DNA of 64,000 bases, from the NCBI GenBank assembly GCA_013398295.1, contig VZSF01008945.1, positions 62,001 through 126,000 on the forward strand. Direction: 5' to 3'. The DNA comes from Chionis minor. Lineage: Eukaryota; Chordata; Aves; Charadriiformes; Chionididae. The notes beneath the pieces are model-generated. The model had not been told where the DNA came from. It saw only the letters and a program-made list of their open reading frames with translations, and did not search any database. This document shows positions 24,751 to 38,196 of this stretch, piece after piece (position 1 is the stretch's first letter; every line of letters starts with the position of its first letter). The translations under genes were made by a program, and so were the position numbers.

Positions 24751-25386
24751 GATCATAGAATCATAGAATAGTTTGGGTTGGAAGGGACCTTTAAACGTCA
24801 TCTAGTCCAACCCCCCTGCAATGAGCAGGGACATCTTCAACCAGAACAGGTTGCTCAGAGCCCCATCCAACCTGACCCGGAATGTTTCCAGGGATGGGGC
24901 ATCTACCATCTCTCTGGGTAACCTATGTTTCACCACTCAGCATAAAAAATATCTTCCTTCTATCTAATCTAAATGTACCCGCTTTGAGTTTAAAACCATT
25001 ACCCCTTATCCTATCGCAGTAGGTCCTGCTAAAAAGTTTGCCCCCATCCTTCCTGTAGGTCCCCTTTAAGTACTGGAAGGCCACAATAAGGTCTCCCTGG
25101 AGCCTTCTCTTCTCCAGCTGGAACAACCTCAACTCTCTCAGCCTCCTCTCTGAACATTTTTGTGGCCCTCCTCTGGACCTGCTCCAACAGGGGGTCTTTC
25201 CTGTGCTGAGGGATGCAGTACTCCAGGTGGGGTCTTACCAGAGCAGAAGGGAGGGGGAGAATCACCTGCCTCGACCAGCTGGCCATGCTTCTTTTGATGC
25301 AACCCAGGATATGGTTTGCTTTCTGGGCTGCAAGCATACATTGCCAGGTGATGTCCAGCTTTTCATCCACAAAGATCCCCTACTCT
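24751..25386 (-). mobile_element. CR1 LINE 3' fragment (different subfamily)
   Basis: Minus-strand CR1. The tail 'atcatagaatcatagaatag' is at 24751, followed by 'tttgggttggaagggacctt'. It extends further 5' than its neighbour, reaching '[20 protein letters not shown]' and '[20 protein letters not shown]'. Frames shift after '[20 protein letters not shown]', so no protein is intact. Its 3' end ('gagcagggacatcttcaacc') differs from the 23952 type and is closer to the 38197 and 48435 copies. Confidence 0.92.
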
Positions 25387-28300
25387 AACTGGAAATGGGA
25401 ATACTGTCAAAAGAAGTGCTCATCTATGCAGGTTATTATCACATGGAACACGCCAGGAGACGGAAAGCACAGAATCATAGGCAACTCCATCTCCCTTCAG
25501 GCAGCAAAAGGTTTTAATTTATTACTGTGGAGCAATGACAGACCGGAAAGCTCAACCTACTCAAAATGGGCATGGGAGTGAAGACCTCAATCAGAAGAAA
25601 TCCACAAAGAGTACATCTAAATCTCTTTATGTTGCTTTCATGATATACTGGTGATTTAAAAAAAAAAAATAATTGATTTTTTTCACTTCTTTTTTCTTTG
25701 CATAAACTTAGGTCCTTGCATGACCTAAGGACCTTTCATTCCACACTTTTCTGGACCAGCAGCCATAAGTTCTGGCTCTGTATTCACTATCAGATGATTT
25801 TTCCTTACACATGATGTTTTTGGTTGGGTTTTTTTTTTAATAATAAAAAATCTTGCACTTACTAAATTATTTTTACAGATAGGTGATTTCTAGGGAGGAA
25901 AACGTATCTGGCCATTTCATGTAGGGAGGTATATGCCTTTGTTGGTTTGACCCAATCTGTAAACTAATGCGTACTTGCATATCCATGAGAAAAGATCCAT
26001 TAGCATTAGGGGAAAGTACCGTAATGACTGCTAAACAACAGAAATGTCGTTATCCAAATAGAAATTATATTAATTACAGTGGTAGAACAGAGGTACTTCA
26101 CAGGAAATCTATAAACACAATACTATATTATTCACCAGTCCATGTGATTCCAATCACAGGTCATCATTAGTAAAGCTTAAATGGCTATTCAAATCATCAC
26201 AAAGAGAAACATTTTGAACAGGAAACGCCCTTGCTCATAGTCAATCAACCACCTGAGACTCTTTACAGCAGCTATCCCTTACTGAATTACGTAAGAACAA
26301 CATAATAAATCAAAACCACAAATGATAAGGAACTGTGAGGAGAATCATAAATTAAATGTAACATCTAACTGTCTGCATTACAGAATCGGTGCAGGAAACA
26401 AACAGAAAAAACATGACAAAATGCATACAATTTAGAAAAAGACTCCTTTCATAATATCTCCCCTAAAGCAACAGCTTCTTCACTGAAAAGCCTGAGTACA
26501 CCTGGAAAAGAAATGTTGTGACAATATTTACTACCACATTTTTCACGAAAGCCAACATTTCTAAATCTCACATAGAGAACACATCTAATGAACCAATGGG
26601 CCTCGAAAGAAAGACGGAAAGAGCACTGAATGTTTGCAATCTGTGTGTATGGGTGGTTCTAATCACACATTTTATCAATTTAAATTCACAAATTAGATAA
26701 AACCTGAGGTAGCATATATAAATTCTGTATAACACACAAAAGCACAATCTGCTACTTGCTTCGCAATACCTGGTTGGCTGTGATAAAGGAGTTCAGTGTC
26801 AGCAAGTGCACATCGCATCTCTTTTATAGCATGCTATAAAAATGCATGTTGCAAGCAGCCTCTCCCCTCACAGGCTACAGATACCATCCTAGCGCAATTT
26901 GTCTATTTGTGCAATTTTGCTAGCGTTAGCAGTAAACCACAAATGCCTCTTATAAAAAAAAAAACCAAACCCAAACAAACAACCACCCAAACCTTAATCG
27001 GTGTTTCTCCTGTGAGAATAAAGGTTGATTAATCCTTTGGTGCCCAGGAGTCAGCAGTTCAGTGATGCTAAGCATTAATGCAAGCTGTTTACTTTCAAAG
27101 CCCTCACTGACTTTGTTGAACGGTCATAGACCCATCTTTCCCTTCACTGGGCTGTTCAGGATTTTCTTCACACTTCCGATCCTTCGAAACATTAAATATG
27201 AAGATGCCCAGCTGATCCTTGCTTTAGAAGAAACACACAACACGAGACAGTGAGCAGAGATTTGACAAAGGATACGGAGACAAATCCTCTCAAGTGCAGG
27301 CAACGGTGCTTTCACCAAGAGAAGAAATAACTGTGGCCAATTCAGCTACAGTTATTTAGTGTAATGTAATTCTGTGAACCATACAATCGCAGCAGCCTTG
27401 TTAATTTAAGCTCTTTCCTTTTGATACCAGGCATCATTGACTAACTACATTATTCCTAGATGCTGTTGGGCAAGGACCTTTGCAAGTAGGTGTTGCTGTC
27501 GTTTCCTTCCTTCCTTTTTGGAGGGCTGCAAATTATTCACTCATACTTCTGGTGAACTAGGAGGGCAAACTGAATGTAGAGCTCCAGGAAAAGGTGACTT
27601 CCAACACCCTCATGAGTTTTCCTAATTATCAGCAGCGATGTCCTCAGATTATTTTGAGCTTTGTTCCCAAATTGAGACACATGAGCTTTTCTTACGCAGC
27701 TGAGGAATCCAGAGAACAGAAGGCAGTTATGCTCATGACCTATTTGCTTCACAGGGAAGACATGGTGAGAGAAGACATTCACCATCTCAGCCCCTTCTCA
27801 GCTCTTCTCAGCTGCAGTGAGGGACCTTTAATCACATTTGCAAAATGGTTATCAAGGTGGTAGAGGCAGCCTGGCTTAGAGCTTGTTTTCCCCTTCTGTT
27901 CCCCGTAAGTCTGATGTAGTTCTGCTTTTCGCTAGCAAAAGAGAGTGTCTCTGGATTGCAGTTACTCTGCTGTACCACTGATATGAAGTATCAGTGCTGG
28001 GAACATCCAATGCTTACACCTGCTAATACAACTGCCCCCTCTTTTTTTTTTCAGCAGGGAAAAGTATATCATGGCCTTTGAAAAGAACTAGGAAAGGATG
28101 CTTTGTAAGTCAATCAAATTTAATCGACACTGGAATCCTCGTAAATAGGTAGGAATTCAGTTTGATGTTCTTTGTCTGATTCTGTTTATCTAATGTCTTT
28201 TGGAAACGGTAATTGCAGCAGACAAAGATTATATTCTTGCTTCCCTTTTAAGAAATCAATCAGTTTTAATGCAGGTGTTCAGTGTTAGATTAGCTCAACA

Positions 28301-29919
28301 CTTGCATAAACAAAGTATTTCCTCAAATACCAATGAAAACTAAAGGCAAAGAAAAGTATACGCTTTCCTGAAGGACTGAACGTAAAACTGTAACATTATG
28401 AGTGTAATAGGTAGATAACTGCCTAACCCTTGCCAGCACTGGCAGCTCAGAATGCTTCTACCTTCGTGTTCCCTATCTATATCCCCTTGAGCATCTGCTT
28501 CTGCAGGGTATAGGATGAGGAAAACAGAGAGCACCCTGGAAATGAAGATAGAAAATCTCACTTAGTAGTCCAGGCAAGAGAGGGTCCTCCAGCCCATAAG
28601 ATTTGCATGAAATAAAAAGGCAATTAGCATGATATCTATTTTAAAAGTACTAATTCCAGAAGACCTGATTGCTCTCTATAAATACATCTAGGAATATATA
28701 TCAGGAAAGGAGAATAGCTATTTAAAATAAAGAACGAGGCACCAGAATAAATGGGTATGAATTAACAGTGCATAATTTTAGGATGGAAATAAGAGGAAAA
28801 ATAGCACAGCATCAGAGGTGGGAGACAGGACAGGGGTCTACTGGAGACAGTCAAGTCTGAGTGCAAATAAACTTCTGACTCACATGGTGTCATTTATGAA
28901 AAGGATTATAATTTGCTGTTACTAACTGTAGCAGGGGACTGGATTTACAATCTATAAGGTTTCTGCTGGCTGTGTTTTCTACAAACTCTCTGACATTACA
29001 GCAATCTCTTCACGCAGAACCATATGCTGTAGCTGTACTGTGTTTTTTATATTCTTTATCCATATATGGAGGCCATACTCTTAGAAATAAAATTCTGCTT
29101 CTGAATGCTTTAAATTAAGCTAATTGTTCAAACTAATATAATATTTTTTTAATATTATCCTTTTTTTTAAAGTGGAAGAAAAGAAAAAGTTTTTAACATT
29201 AACTCTAGAAGAGAACATGGACTACTGCCATCACTGAAGGGTTTTCTTTTTTTCCAAGATGGATTTACAGTAGTTCCAATAATGACATGGGACTTGAATA
29301 GAAACTTGAAACATAATGAGAGTCTAATTCTGGAACAAGAGAAATACCTTTTACACTAGAGCTTCTTAGAGAATTCCTAAAATCTCAAAACTTTCCAATT
29401 ACATATCTTGTTTTCCCAGGACCACACAGCTGTCCAGTGCTATGGGAAACCACTGCATGTAACTCAGCCTCTGAGCAGGAGATAAATTCATGTGTCTTTT
29501 ATCTATCATCCACATAATGCCAGCGAAAGCTCACTGAATTTAATGACAGGAGTTTTAAGTCCAAACTTTTTTCAACCAACCATACCAGATGAATTCACAT
29601 AAAATTGCTTCACAGGCTTAGACTTGGACATTTTAGTCTAAGAACAGAGCAAACAATATATTCTCTGTTTAAGGAATAAAAGAATCAAGAAGCTGCATAT
29701 GCAGCTCACAGTCAAGCTGTAAAGAGCGCCTTGGCTAATTAGGCACAAAGTAGTCCCATGCACATCACCTCCTATCTGAGCTCCACCAATCCATATTTGT
29801 GCTCTTCTGTAAACATTTTTTAGGTGTTACGAGTTTTTTTGGTTAGTAAAAGTTCCCATTAAGAGGATAAAATTACTGTTACAAGAACCATGAGATAAGA
29901 AGCCATGAGCGGTTCAAGA
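25387..29919. other. Single-copy AT-rich DNA, no gene seen
   Basis: No recognisable exon, RNA gene or repeat family in 4.5 kb, apart from short homopolymer and AAAC-type runs near 25660, 25830 and 26960. Confidence 0.5.
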
Positions 29920-30022
29920 GGCAAAGGGCACAACGTGGGAGGTGCTGTCTGAACACCAAGAAATATTTTGTTACTGGGAGTATGACTGAGGACTGGCACA
30001 GGTTGCCCAGAGAGTTTGCAGT
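29920..30022 (+). mobile_element. Small CR1 fragment, 3' end replaced
   Basis: Plus-strand CR1 of the older type. Diagnostic stretches are 'gctgtctgaacaccaagaaa' and 'actggcacaggttgcccaga' followed by 'gagtttgcagtc', after which the match stops. A second, distinct CR1 starts about 12 bp later, so its own 3' tail is absent. Confidence 0.7.
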
Positions 30023-30033
30023 CATTTTCCCAA

Positions 30034-30304
30034 GTAACAACTGACAGGACAAGAGGAAATGGCCTTAAGTTGTGCCAGGGGAGGTTTAGGTTGGATATTA
30101 GGAAAAACTTCTTTACCAAAAGGGTTATCAAGCATTGGAACAGGCTGCCCAGGGAGATGGTGGAATCGCCGTCCCTGGAGGTATTTAAAAGACGGGTAGA
30201 CGTGGTGCTGAGGGACATGGTTTAGGAGTGGTTTTGGCATAGGTTTATGGTTGGACTGGATGATCTTGAAGGTGTCTTCCAACCCAAGTGATTCTATGAT
30301 TCTA
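30034..30304 (+). mobile_element. CR1 LINE 3' end
   Basis: Plus-strand CR1 beginning near 'ctgacaggacaagaggaaat', with the encoded ORF2 C-terminus '[20 protein letters not shown]' and '[20 protein letters not shown]' still open. The 3' UTR 'ggactggatgatcttgaagg' leads to a complete octamer tail (gattctatgattcta) ending at 30304. The open frame suggests it is fairly young. Confidence 0.92.
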
Positions 30305-33300
30305 GGTACAGGCTAGCCATTGATCATTTAAAGAATTGTGGTTATACAGGAAATGAAGTGGTTCTTCTAGGCATCCCAACTTCATTAAACATAAGACACT
30401 GGAGAGTGGTACCATCAAATATTAGTAAGTTAGCTTCCAAGGATGAGCAGATTTGATTTATTAAACAAGTATCATGCACCACCCATCTATTTCTCCTCTT
30501 ATTTAATATGAACAAAACTTCCACTTTCACCAAGTTTCGTCACTGCTTTTTGTGAAATAATTAGCAAAACTCTTTTAGACTTGAAGGATTATTGGGCCAC
30601 ACGCAGATGTTAAACAGTTTCACTAACTGATTTATCATTTGGGATTTACAAATATGAGAAATCCCAAATTAACTAAACAAAAAATGTTAATGTACAGCTA
30701 ACCACATTATCAGTTTAATGTGTCAGTGATATTTTAAATTACTTCTTTAGACAAAAAAAAAACCAAAACGAAACAAAAACATGGGATTAAAATTAGTATC
30801 TTCATAAAACAGCATGAAGCAAATAAAATAATTGGTTATAGAAATGTAGTGAGGTTTTAAAAAAAAAATTAATACAACTTTAACCAGAGCTCCCTATAGA
30901 TTTCTTAGTTTTACAGAAATCAAACTAATAGCGGTTTATAACAATTGTTTGCAATCTTGTCTACTATTCTATAGACTATTCTCAGTGCTCCCCAAAACAA
31001 TTATAATGAACTGCCACAATTCAATTTCAGTTTATCCTCAAACACATACAGCTTGGAAAAATGTAAACATATATCTCTCCAAACCTGCAGGAACACAAAA
31101 AATAATTTAAGCGCCTGTTTCCAACCTTCTTATTTTTTAAAAAATCAGTTTTTCCCTCACAGTACTTTTACTGACTCTTTTCATTTTAATATTCTGCATT
31201 TGCAGAAATGGTTTCTCTAGACTAGTGAGCAGATTTTATCTTGAAAGCAAGTCATACAGCATTAGCAATGTTTTCTTCAAAGTTATACATATCAAAAAAC
31301 CTTCTTCAGCATTTTCAAGAAAAGTTTAAAAACAGATGCTTTCTTTAATTGAAATGATGCTATAGTTTACTTTACACCAAGTATGCCTCTCCAATCATGT
31401 AAATACTGGATTAATTTACTGCTTTCTAATATTAATATTGACAGGAGGTAAAAAGGTGTAGCATAGCACTTTTAAATTTAAAAATCTGTACTCTCATCAG
31501 TGCCAAGTATAAAAAGAATTTATCACACTCTGACATATTTACAAGTTAAGTTTTGCCACACATTTTACTTAAATGAAAAATGCAAGCCATTCTGCTTCTG
31601 GTGCCTTGATAACTTTATTCTGGGGCTGTATTAAGCTAGTTTGTTGTGCAGGTCTGATGGCGTTTAAAAGATGAATCCAATAAGATAAGCCTGGGAGCTT
31701 ATTTGCTCCACATTTATAACTTTAACTGCCGCTTTACCTGAAAGTATTAGAGCAGACAGTTCATTACTACCTGAAAAGGGGTACTACATTGTATGTGAGG
31801 AGGTCATCTGAAACTGATGACTTTTAAAGGTCATACACAAAATGAGTTTTGCTTTGCTGAAACTCTCTCTCCTTGGCACAGTAAAAATCTTATTTTAACA
31901 GCAGCTGTAAATGTTCTGTAAGTAGAAATGAGAGATTTCAGCTACCTTTACCTACTTCGACTCTGCTATGAATTTACTTTTGATCCAATTGGGAGAATAC
32001 TGGATGATGGTAGTGTTAAAAGTTTCTTTTCTCTGGATCATCATTTGGATGATGAGTTGGTGGTTTCTATGATTTTGTTTCATTTTTACTGTTCATTTTC
32101 ATAAATCCCCTGTTACACGTATATTCTTTCATCATGGAAAATATTTTTTTCCTTAGTTCTGTAACATCGAGCCACTTAAAGCCTGAAGGATTTGTGGATG
32201 TTACAGACTCAAAAATTGACAGATAGGCTGCAAAATAACACAATAAGGGACATTTCCTTAGTGCGTAACTACAGTAATTTCCCCCATTTTTTTCTATCTA
32301 AGGTTATGTGAAATTTATGGCATGTCAGACCACACCTGACATTCAAGAAAACACGTACACAGTCTTCTTCTTTCCTTCTCTCATGGTCACATACATTCAC
32401 ACATATTTATTTCAGTGGATTCCAGAGCCTGAATCCTTCCCATCTAGTAACGGTAGTTAACTAAAACACCTAAATTAGAGATTGTTGGCCCTCAGCTCCC
32501 TCTATAGTCAGTAGAGAAAGACTGGCACTTTCAGAGCATGATTCAGATTTTTTCTACTATCTTCCTCACCCCTTTTTTAAGACCAGTTACGTAGCACAAA
32601 TCTGGGACAATAAATAGGTGCTGGTTAGACCTGGACTACCAAGTCAGAAGGGAGAAAATGTTCTTACATATTCGTGTGTCATCTTGACAGGACATAAAAC
32701 ATACAAAATCAAATCAACATTAACCTGTTCCAGGGTTGCTAAATGCAGCGTCTCTACTTTAGATATGTACCCATGGTGGGAAAGAAGGAGGCAGAAAAGG
32801 CAGAGGACAGTTTAATCTAACTAAGGAATTTACTTGAGGTCCTACACAATGCATGCAGAATTTTAGACAAGCAAAAAAGCAGCCCAGCTTGGTGGAGGGG
32901 GGAGTATGATGAATCATAAACCAGGAATGGCAGGACCTTAAGAGTCACGTTTGCGCTGCACTCGGCCAGTAAGTTTAAGGGGCAGTATGCATTCAATTAA
33001 ATAAACATAGGTTCCTGGCGCTGGGGTGCAGGGTGAGTTTTACTTACACAGTGAATGATCAACAATGTCACAAGACTTGGGAAAGTGGATGATGGTGGAT
33101 CTCTGTGACAGTGCTAAACTGGCTCTTATAGGAAACCGGTGAAATGATCAAGAAACCAGAACAGCCAGAGAACCAGTTCCCAAACAACTCTGAAACCCAG
33201 GAGAGCATGTCTGGATCAAGACTACTCCTGACCATATCATAGAGACAGTATAGTGTAGCAGGTCTCAGGTGTTACATATGGACACAGATTTCTTTGAAAA

Positions 33301-34817
33301 CATCCAGAAAAGCTTCTGCCTAGTCTGTATGACGAATTTAGGAATCATCCAATTGGATGTCATCCCATTTTGGAGCATGTGGATGCTGCCCACCCCTTCC
33401 TGGCAGGCTCTGTCTGAGCACAGTTGCCCAGCCTGCTTTGCAGTTTGGTTTGACTCACGGCTTTCACTCTTTGGTCCTTCTGTTTGCCAGTTGCCTTCCT
33501 TACTCTCCTGGCCTATATTGGCTGCACCTGACCAAGAACTGGCACCTCTGTGCCTTTCCAAGTGTTGCAATAAACACATTCCCATTCTGCCAGCCCATCT
33601 TACTTAGAGGCTAAAACACAGCATCCCTACTGACTTCGTTGCTCACCCTACCTTGGACAGATTTCTCTACGGATTCTCTGAAGGGGAGTGATGACATTAC
33701 CAAATGGCTAAGGTGCCCACCTCCATACCAGTCATGCCAAAGGCAGGTAGGTAATGTACATTGTCCCCATAACAAAACCCTATGCAGTTATCACTGACAT
33801 TCAAGTGAATTTTGAGCATGTCTCCCTACCTGCATTAAGAGAAGTTTTGGCAAAAGACAGATGTGATTGCCACAACCTACCAAATATTTGGACCTATGAG
33901 ATGCTAAGATCTCATGTAACTTTAAACCTGACTGGTGTCTACAGATCATAAAGTGCCAAATAGCTGGAGATCCCATCAGCTTCCACTGTGTGGGTTTGCC
34001 TATATAGGGTTAGAACGTTACAGCTTCAAAGCAGAAGTGCCAAAATCTCTTTTAAGATGTTCATACAATGATTTGAAAGTGAGGCAAAGAAGAATTATAA
34101 ACCTCTGGAGAATGCCTTATCTTATTCTATTTCCACTGACATTTCTAAACAAGTGTTTGGATAAGCTTTCAGTATGCGCACAAAATTGAATTAAGAATTT
34201 TTTTTCTGTGTACTGATGTTCATGCAATATATACTGCATACCATGGACAAAGCAGAAAATGGAGTCAAAATAAGAATTCATCTTTAATGCCAAAAACTCT
34301 GCCTAAGGAAATGAACAGACCCTTTATCTTAACAACAGCAAAACTCTTTGTTTCCAAGTACCTCTGATCAAAGTTCTGCAGCTTGTACAGAAATAAATGA
34401 AAGACAGAGACAAAATCTCTTGGTCTCTGTCAATTCAAATTGCTGGAAATAAAAAAGCATGCAATTTCCATTTCTCCTGCTAAAACCAGAAAAATATGAC
34501 ACACAGCCAACATTATACCCACCACATAAAAAAATTAGCTGAAGGAGATCTTATGACACATGAAAAAAAGAAGAGTATTGAACTAACTTAGAATAAAACT
34601 GATAGGCCCAAATGGAGTCAAAAGGTGATGTTCCATAGAAAAGTGATGAGCCATTGCATGACAGCATTTAGTCATATTAGCAGAGGAATATCTACCCCAC
34701 AGTATGTGGAGTAGGTCTATGTGGACAGACAGGTGCCTATCTAAGAAATTATCTCTCAGAACAAACACACCATTAAGAGTGGTGTTGAAGACATATGTGT
34801 CTTCACATGTGAAGATG
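30305..34817. other. Mostly single-copy DNA; possible LTR end near 33.5 kb
   Basis: No gene recognised. A perfect 11-bp hairpin lies at 30637-30669. At about 33340-33605 a pyrimidine-rich stretch ends with a polyadenylation signal AATAAA (33569-33574) and could be an old LTR end. A 14-bp perfect palindrome (cttcacatgtgaag) lies at 34801-34814, next to the CR1 start. Confidence 0.45.
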
Positions 34818-35441
34818 TGCCCTTGTGGCCAAAAAGGCCAATGGCATCCTGGGGTGCATCAAGAGGAGTGTGGCCAGCAGGTCGAGGGAGGTCATCCTCC
34901 CTCTTTACTCTGCCCTGATGAGACCACAATTCAAGTACTGTGTCCAGTTCCGGGCTCCCCAGTTCAAGGACAGGGAACTGCTGGAGAGGGTGCAGCAATG
35001 GGGCACAAAGGTGATTAGGGGGCTGCAGCATCTTTCTTATGAGGAAAGGCTGAGGGAGTTGGGTCTTTTTAGTCTGGAGAAGAGAAGGCTGAGGGGGAAT
35101 CTCATCAGTGTTTACAAATACTTAAAGGGAGGGTGCCAGGAGGAGGGGGCCAGTCTTTTTCCAGTGGTACCCAGTGACAGGACAAGGGGCAATGGATATA
35201 AAATCGAATATAGGAAGTTCCATCTGAAGATGAGGAGGAACTTCTTGACATTGAGGGTGGCAGAGCACTAGAACAGACTGCCTAGAGAGGTGGTGGAGAC
35301 ATCTCCAACTCTGGAGACATTCCAAACCCTCCTGGACACCATCCTGTGCAACCTGCTGTAGGTGGACCTGCTCTGGCAGGAGGGTTGGACTAGATATCTC
35401 TACAGGTCCCTTCCAACCCTTAACATTCTGTGATTCTGTGA
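34818..35441 (+). mobile_element. CR1 LINE 3' fragment, near-open ORF2 end
   Basis: Plus-strand CR1 starting at 'tgcccttgtggccaaaaagg' and ending in 'cattctgtgattctgtga'. It encodes '[20 protein letters not shown]', '[20 protein letters not shown]' and '[20 protein letters not shown]' through '[16 protein letters not shown]', then a stop. The frame is open for 148 codons (34825-35271), the best preserved of its subfamily here. It lacks the RT core, so it cannot be active. Confidence 0.94.
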
Positions 35442-38196
35442 CACTGTCAGAGCTTTAGAATTGGTTGCTTACAGTACTGCATGGCTAACTTTTTGCAGAG
35501 CATATCATTAACATGTGAAGGGCATCTATGCATAAACAGAAAGTGGGTTTTTATTCCACACCAAAAATGAGAAGGTCATATTCAGAAGATAATTGTATGT
35601 CTTTCCTTTCTCTCAAACCAGCATTCAGTGATCAAAATCAATGTCCAAGGACAAGAGGAAATTAGAAGCTGCTTTAGTTCACTACCTTGGGAATCTATGT
35701 CATAGCTGCTAGTAAAAAATTACTTTTAAAAGTTTCAGGAATCTAACGATCATACTGCATCTCCATGTAACAGACTTTACAGTCTCAATTGGTAACTTCC
35801 TCTTTTGTCTCCTTTTTGAGCAAAAAGGACTATCTGAGAATTCTAACAGGCTTTTGCTGACTTGAGCAAGCAGGATTCACTGTTTACTTTTAGAATATAA
35901 ACTCTACTTTATGAACAAATCTATTACCTAGTCACATAACATAATGTTATGTTAGTTATGACCATGTGCAATTGCAAAAACATACACCATTTGCCAAGAG
36001 TCCCATTGGTTTTCTGGCCAAAGATAAGGTTGAACTGTCTAAATCATGGCCAGTCTTGGTCATAATCTTTGTCTCTATTTTCCTTTCAATTGATTAGTAA
36101 GGGACTTTGCTATATTAAATCAAAATACGTCTATCTCACCTTCAGACTAACCGTGACATTGCACTGTCACTCTCAAGCAACAGAGCTTTGGGAATATGTG
36201 ATCTAACCTAAAACTTGCTGCTTTGACTTATTAAGTAGCATCTAATATCCAAGAACTACACAGATAAGTTAAATACTAACCCTTAAGGTACAGAATCAGC
36301 GGAAGTGTCCATAACCCCCTCTTGAATGACAGCGTACTTTGTTCTGAATATTGTCTGTGAAACAAGGTTAAAGACATTCTGAAGAGAATAAGAATATAAC
36401 AGTATTATGATGCATATTCCCTACAATTAGGGAATCCAGGCTATCACACAAAATACCTAGCAGCTTGAGAGATTTAAGGAAAAAAGATGGTGCAAGTGTG
36501 GGTATGTCAATATCACTGTAGGTTAATTCTTCTTCAATACACATGGTTTAGATATTTAGATTCACATCATTGACTGTGCTTAATTTTAACAACATTTCAA
36601 TAATATTGAGTAGGACTTAACTGTTGGATTTGGTGTTGAAAAACTAAAAGATCATTACTTGTTGTCTTGGAAACCTGGTAGTTTTATTGTTGAATTTTCT
36701 GTTTACTGTTGTTTAAACTTCAAACCATTCAAATAAAATATAGGGTTAGATTTACCTCTATCTCCTGTTTTGAATTTTGGAAGTAAATTTGCTCAATTTT
36801 TCAATATACTTGCACAACACAACAGTGGTAAAATAAAAAACTCACTTGACTAAGGTTGTTCTGTAATGATGCTGTTGTTTCCCTGGTTCCCACCTCCCCA
36901 GCTCTCAGCAGCAAGCTATTCTGAAACACCCAGACTCTCCATCCCAAATACCACCAGCTTCCCCATTCTCTTGCAGGTAAACTATTTAGCACTGGCTTCA
37001 CATTCCACTTCTATTTTTTTCATGTGTAAAAGGGGAAAAATTGCTGACAAATGTATAGTTTGGGTCAGCATGTTTTTGATAAAGACAGCATAGAATTATT
37101 CAAAAAATTCTGAGACTGCAGCAATATCGGACAAGCAAACCCTTTAATATCAAGATCTCAATGTACTGAAAAGGCAGAAAATCGACTGCTCAGTGCATGT
37201 GGAATTTCCAGTGGCACAAAAAGAAGACAAAAGCTACTTTGCCAGCTCTATGAACAGGACAGAAAAGTAGCTGGAAAGCTACTCGACCAGCTCCTCAGAC
37301 AATTAAGAGTGTTTACAGAAGATAGAGAGAAAAATGCTATATTATAAATCTAGATAGAGTATTTAAGGAATAGAAATACTGTGTTGGGTTTTTTACTTTC
37401 ATATAGAAGCTAAAGGATATTCCTTTAAGAAACAAAAAAGGAAGTAAATAAAAACAGAAATAGAGCTAGAAACACAAATAGCCTTTTAGATATAAATTGA
37501 TTGCTGCTATTATTAAGTGGAGAAAACACTCTTGCCATGAAAGGCACAGTTTTTGCTACTGTTGAAGAATTTAAATGGAGCTGTTGACCTTGTATATATG
37601 GCTGGTTTTGAACCTGAATCATGGTTGATGGGGGACCCCTCAGGCTGGGAAGTGAGGTGATGAAATTGCCTGAAAGCATCCCAGCTATGCTTAAGCCTGA
37701 ATCTTAATTCACCAACCACTTACCGTGTCAAAGCTCTTATCTCTCGCACCACTGATGCCTGTGAAAATACTCAGAAGCCAGGCCAGAGTAAAGCGCCACA
37801 GAAGAGCCGGTCGTCCCAAGCAGCCACGGACCTTGTGGGAACTTGTCAGCACATTTCAGGAGTCAGTTTCCACAAACTTAGTTTTCCCTTATGACTTCTA
37901 AGACGAGCTGCCAAACGGTTCCGAGTTGCCTTGCAGAGCTGTAACTAGCAGTGGTATTGCCATTAACAGGATATAAGCTTTGTTTGCAAAGCCTCAGAAC
38001 TGAGTCTTATCCAGCCTGCTTCGTGTGAACTGTGTTTTACTTGGTTTAGCTGTGGCAGTAGTTTCTTTAGCTGGCCAATTGACTGTATGTAATGTGTTAT
38101 ACTTTTGTTTATCTGTGTATAGTACAACCATAGTTCTAAATGCATAGCAGTAACAAAGATTTACTCTATGTAGAAAGAAATATTTCTGACTAACAT
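35442..38196. other. Single-copy DNA, no gene seen
   Basis: No repeat family recognised. A 75-bp segment at 36902-36976 is bounded by good splice-like sites but has no other support. A slightly GC-richer patch lies at about 37730-38050. Confidence 0.48.

Noticed and set aside
25213..25581. 122-codon plus-strand open frame
   Set aside because: It runs antisense through the 24751-25386 CR1 and into the flank; no independent coding evidence.
34801..34814. 14-bp perfect palindrome cttcacatgtgaag
   Set aside because: An isolated short palindrome with no partner sites; not informative by itself.
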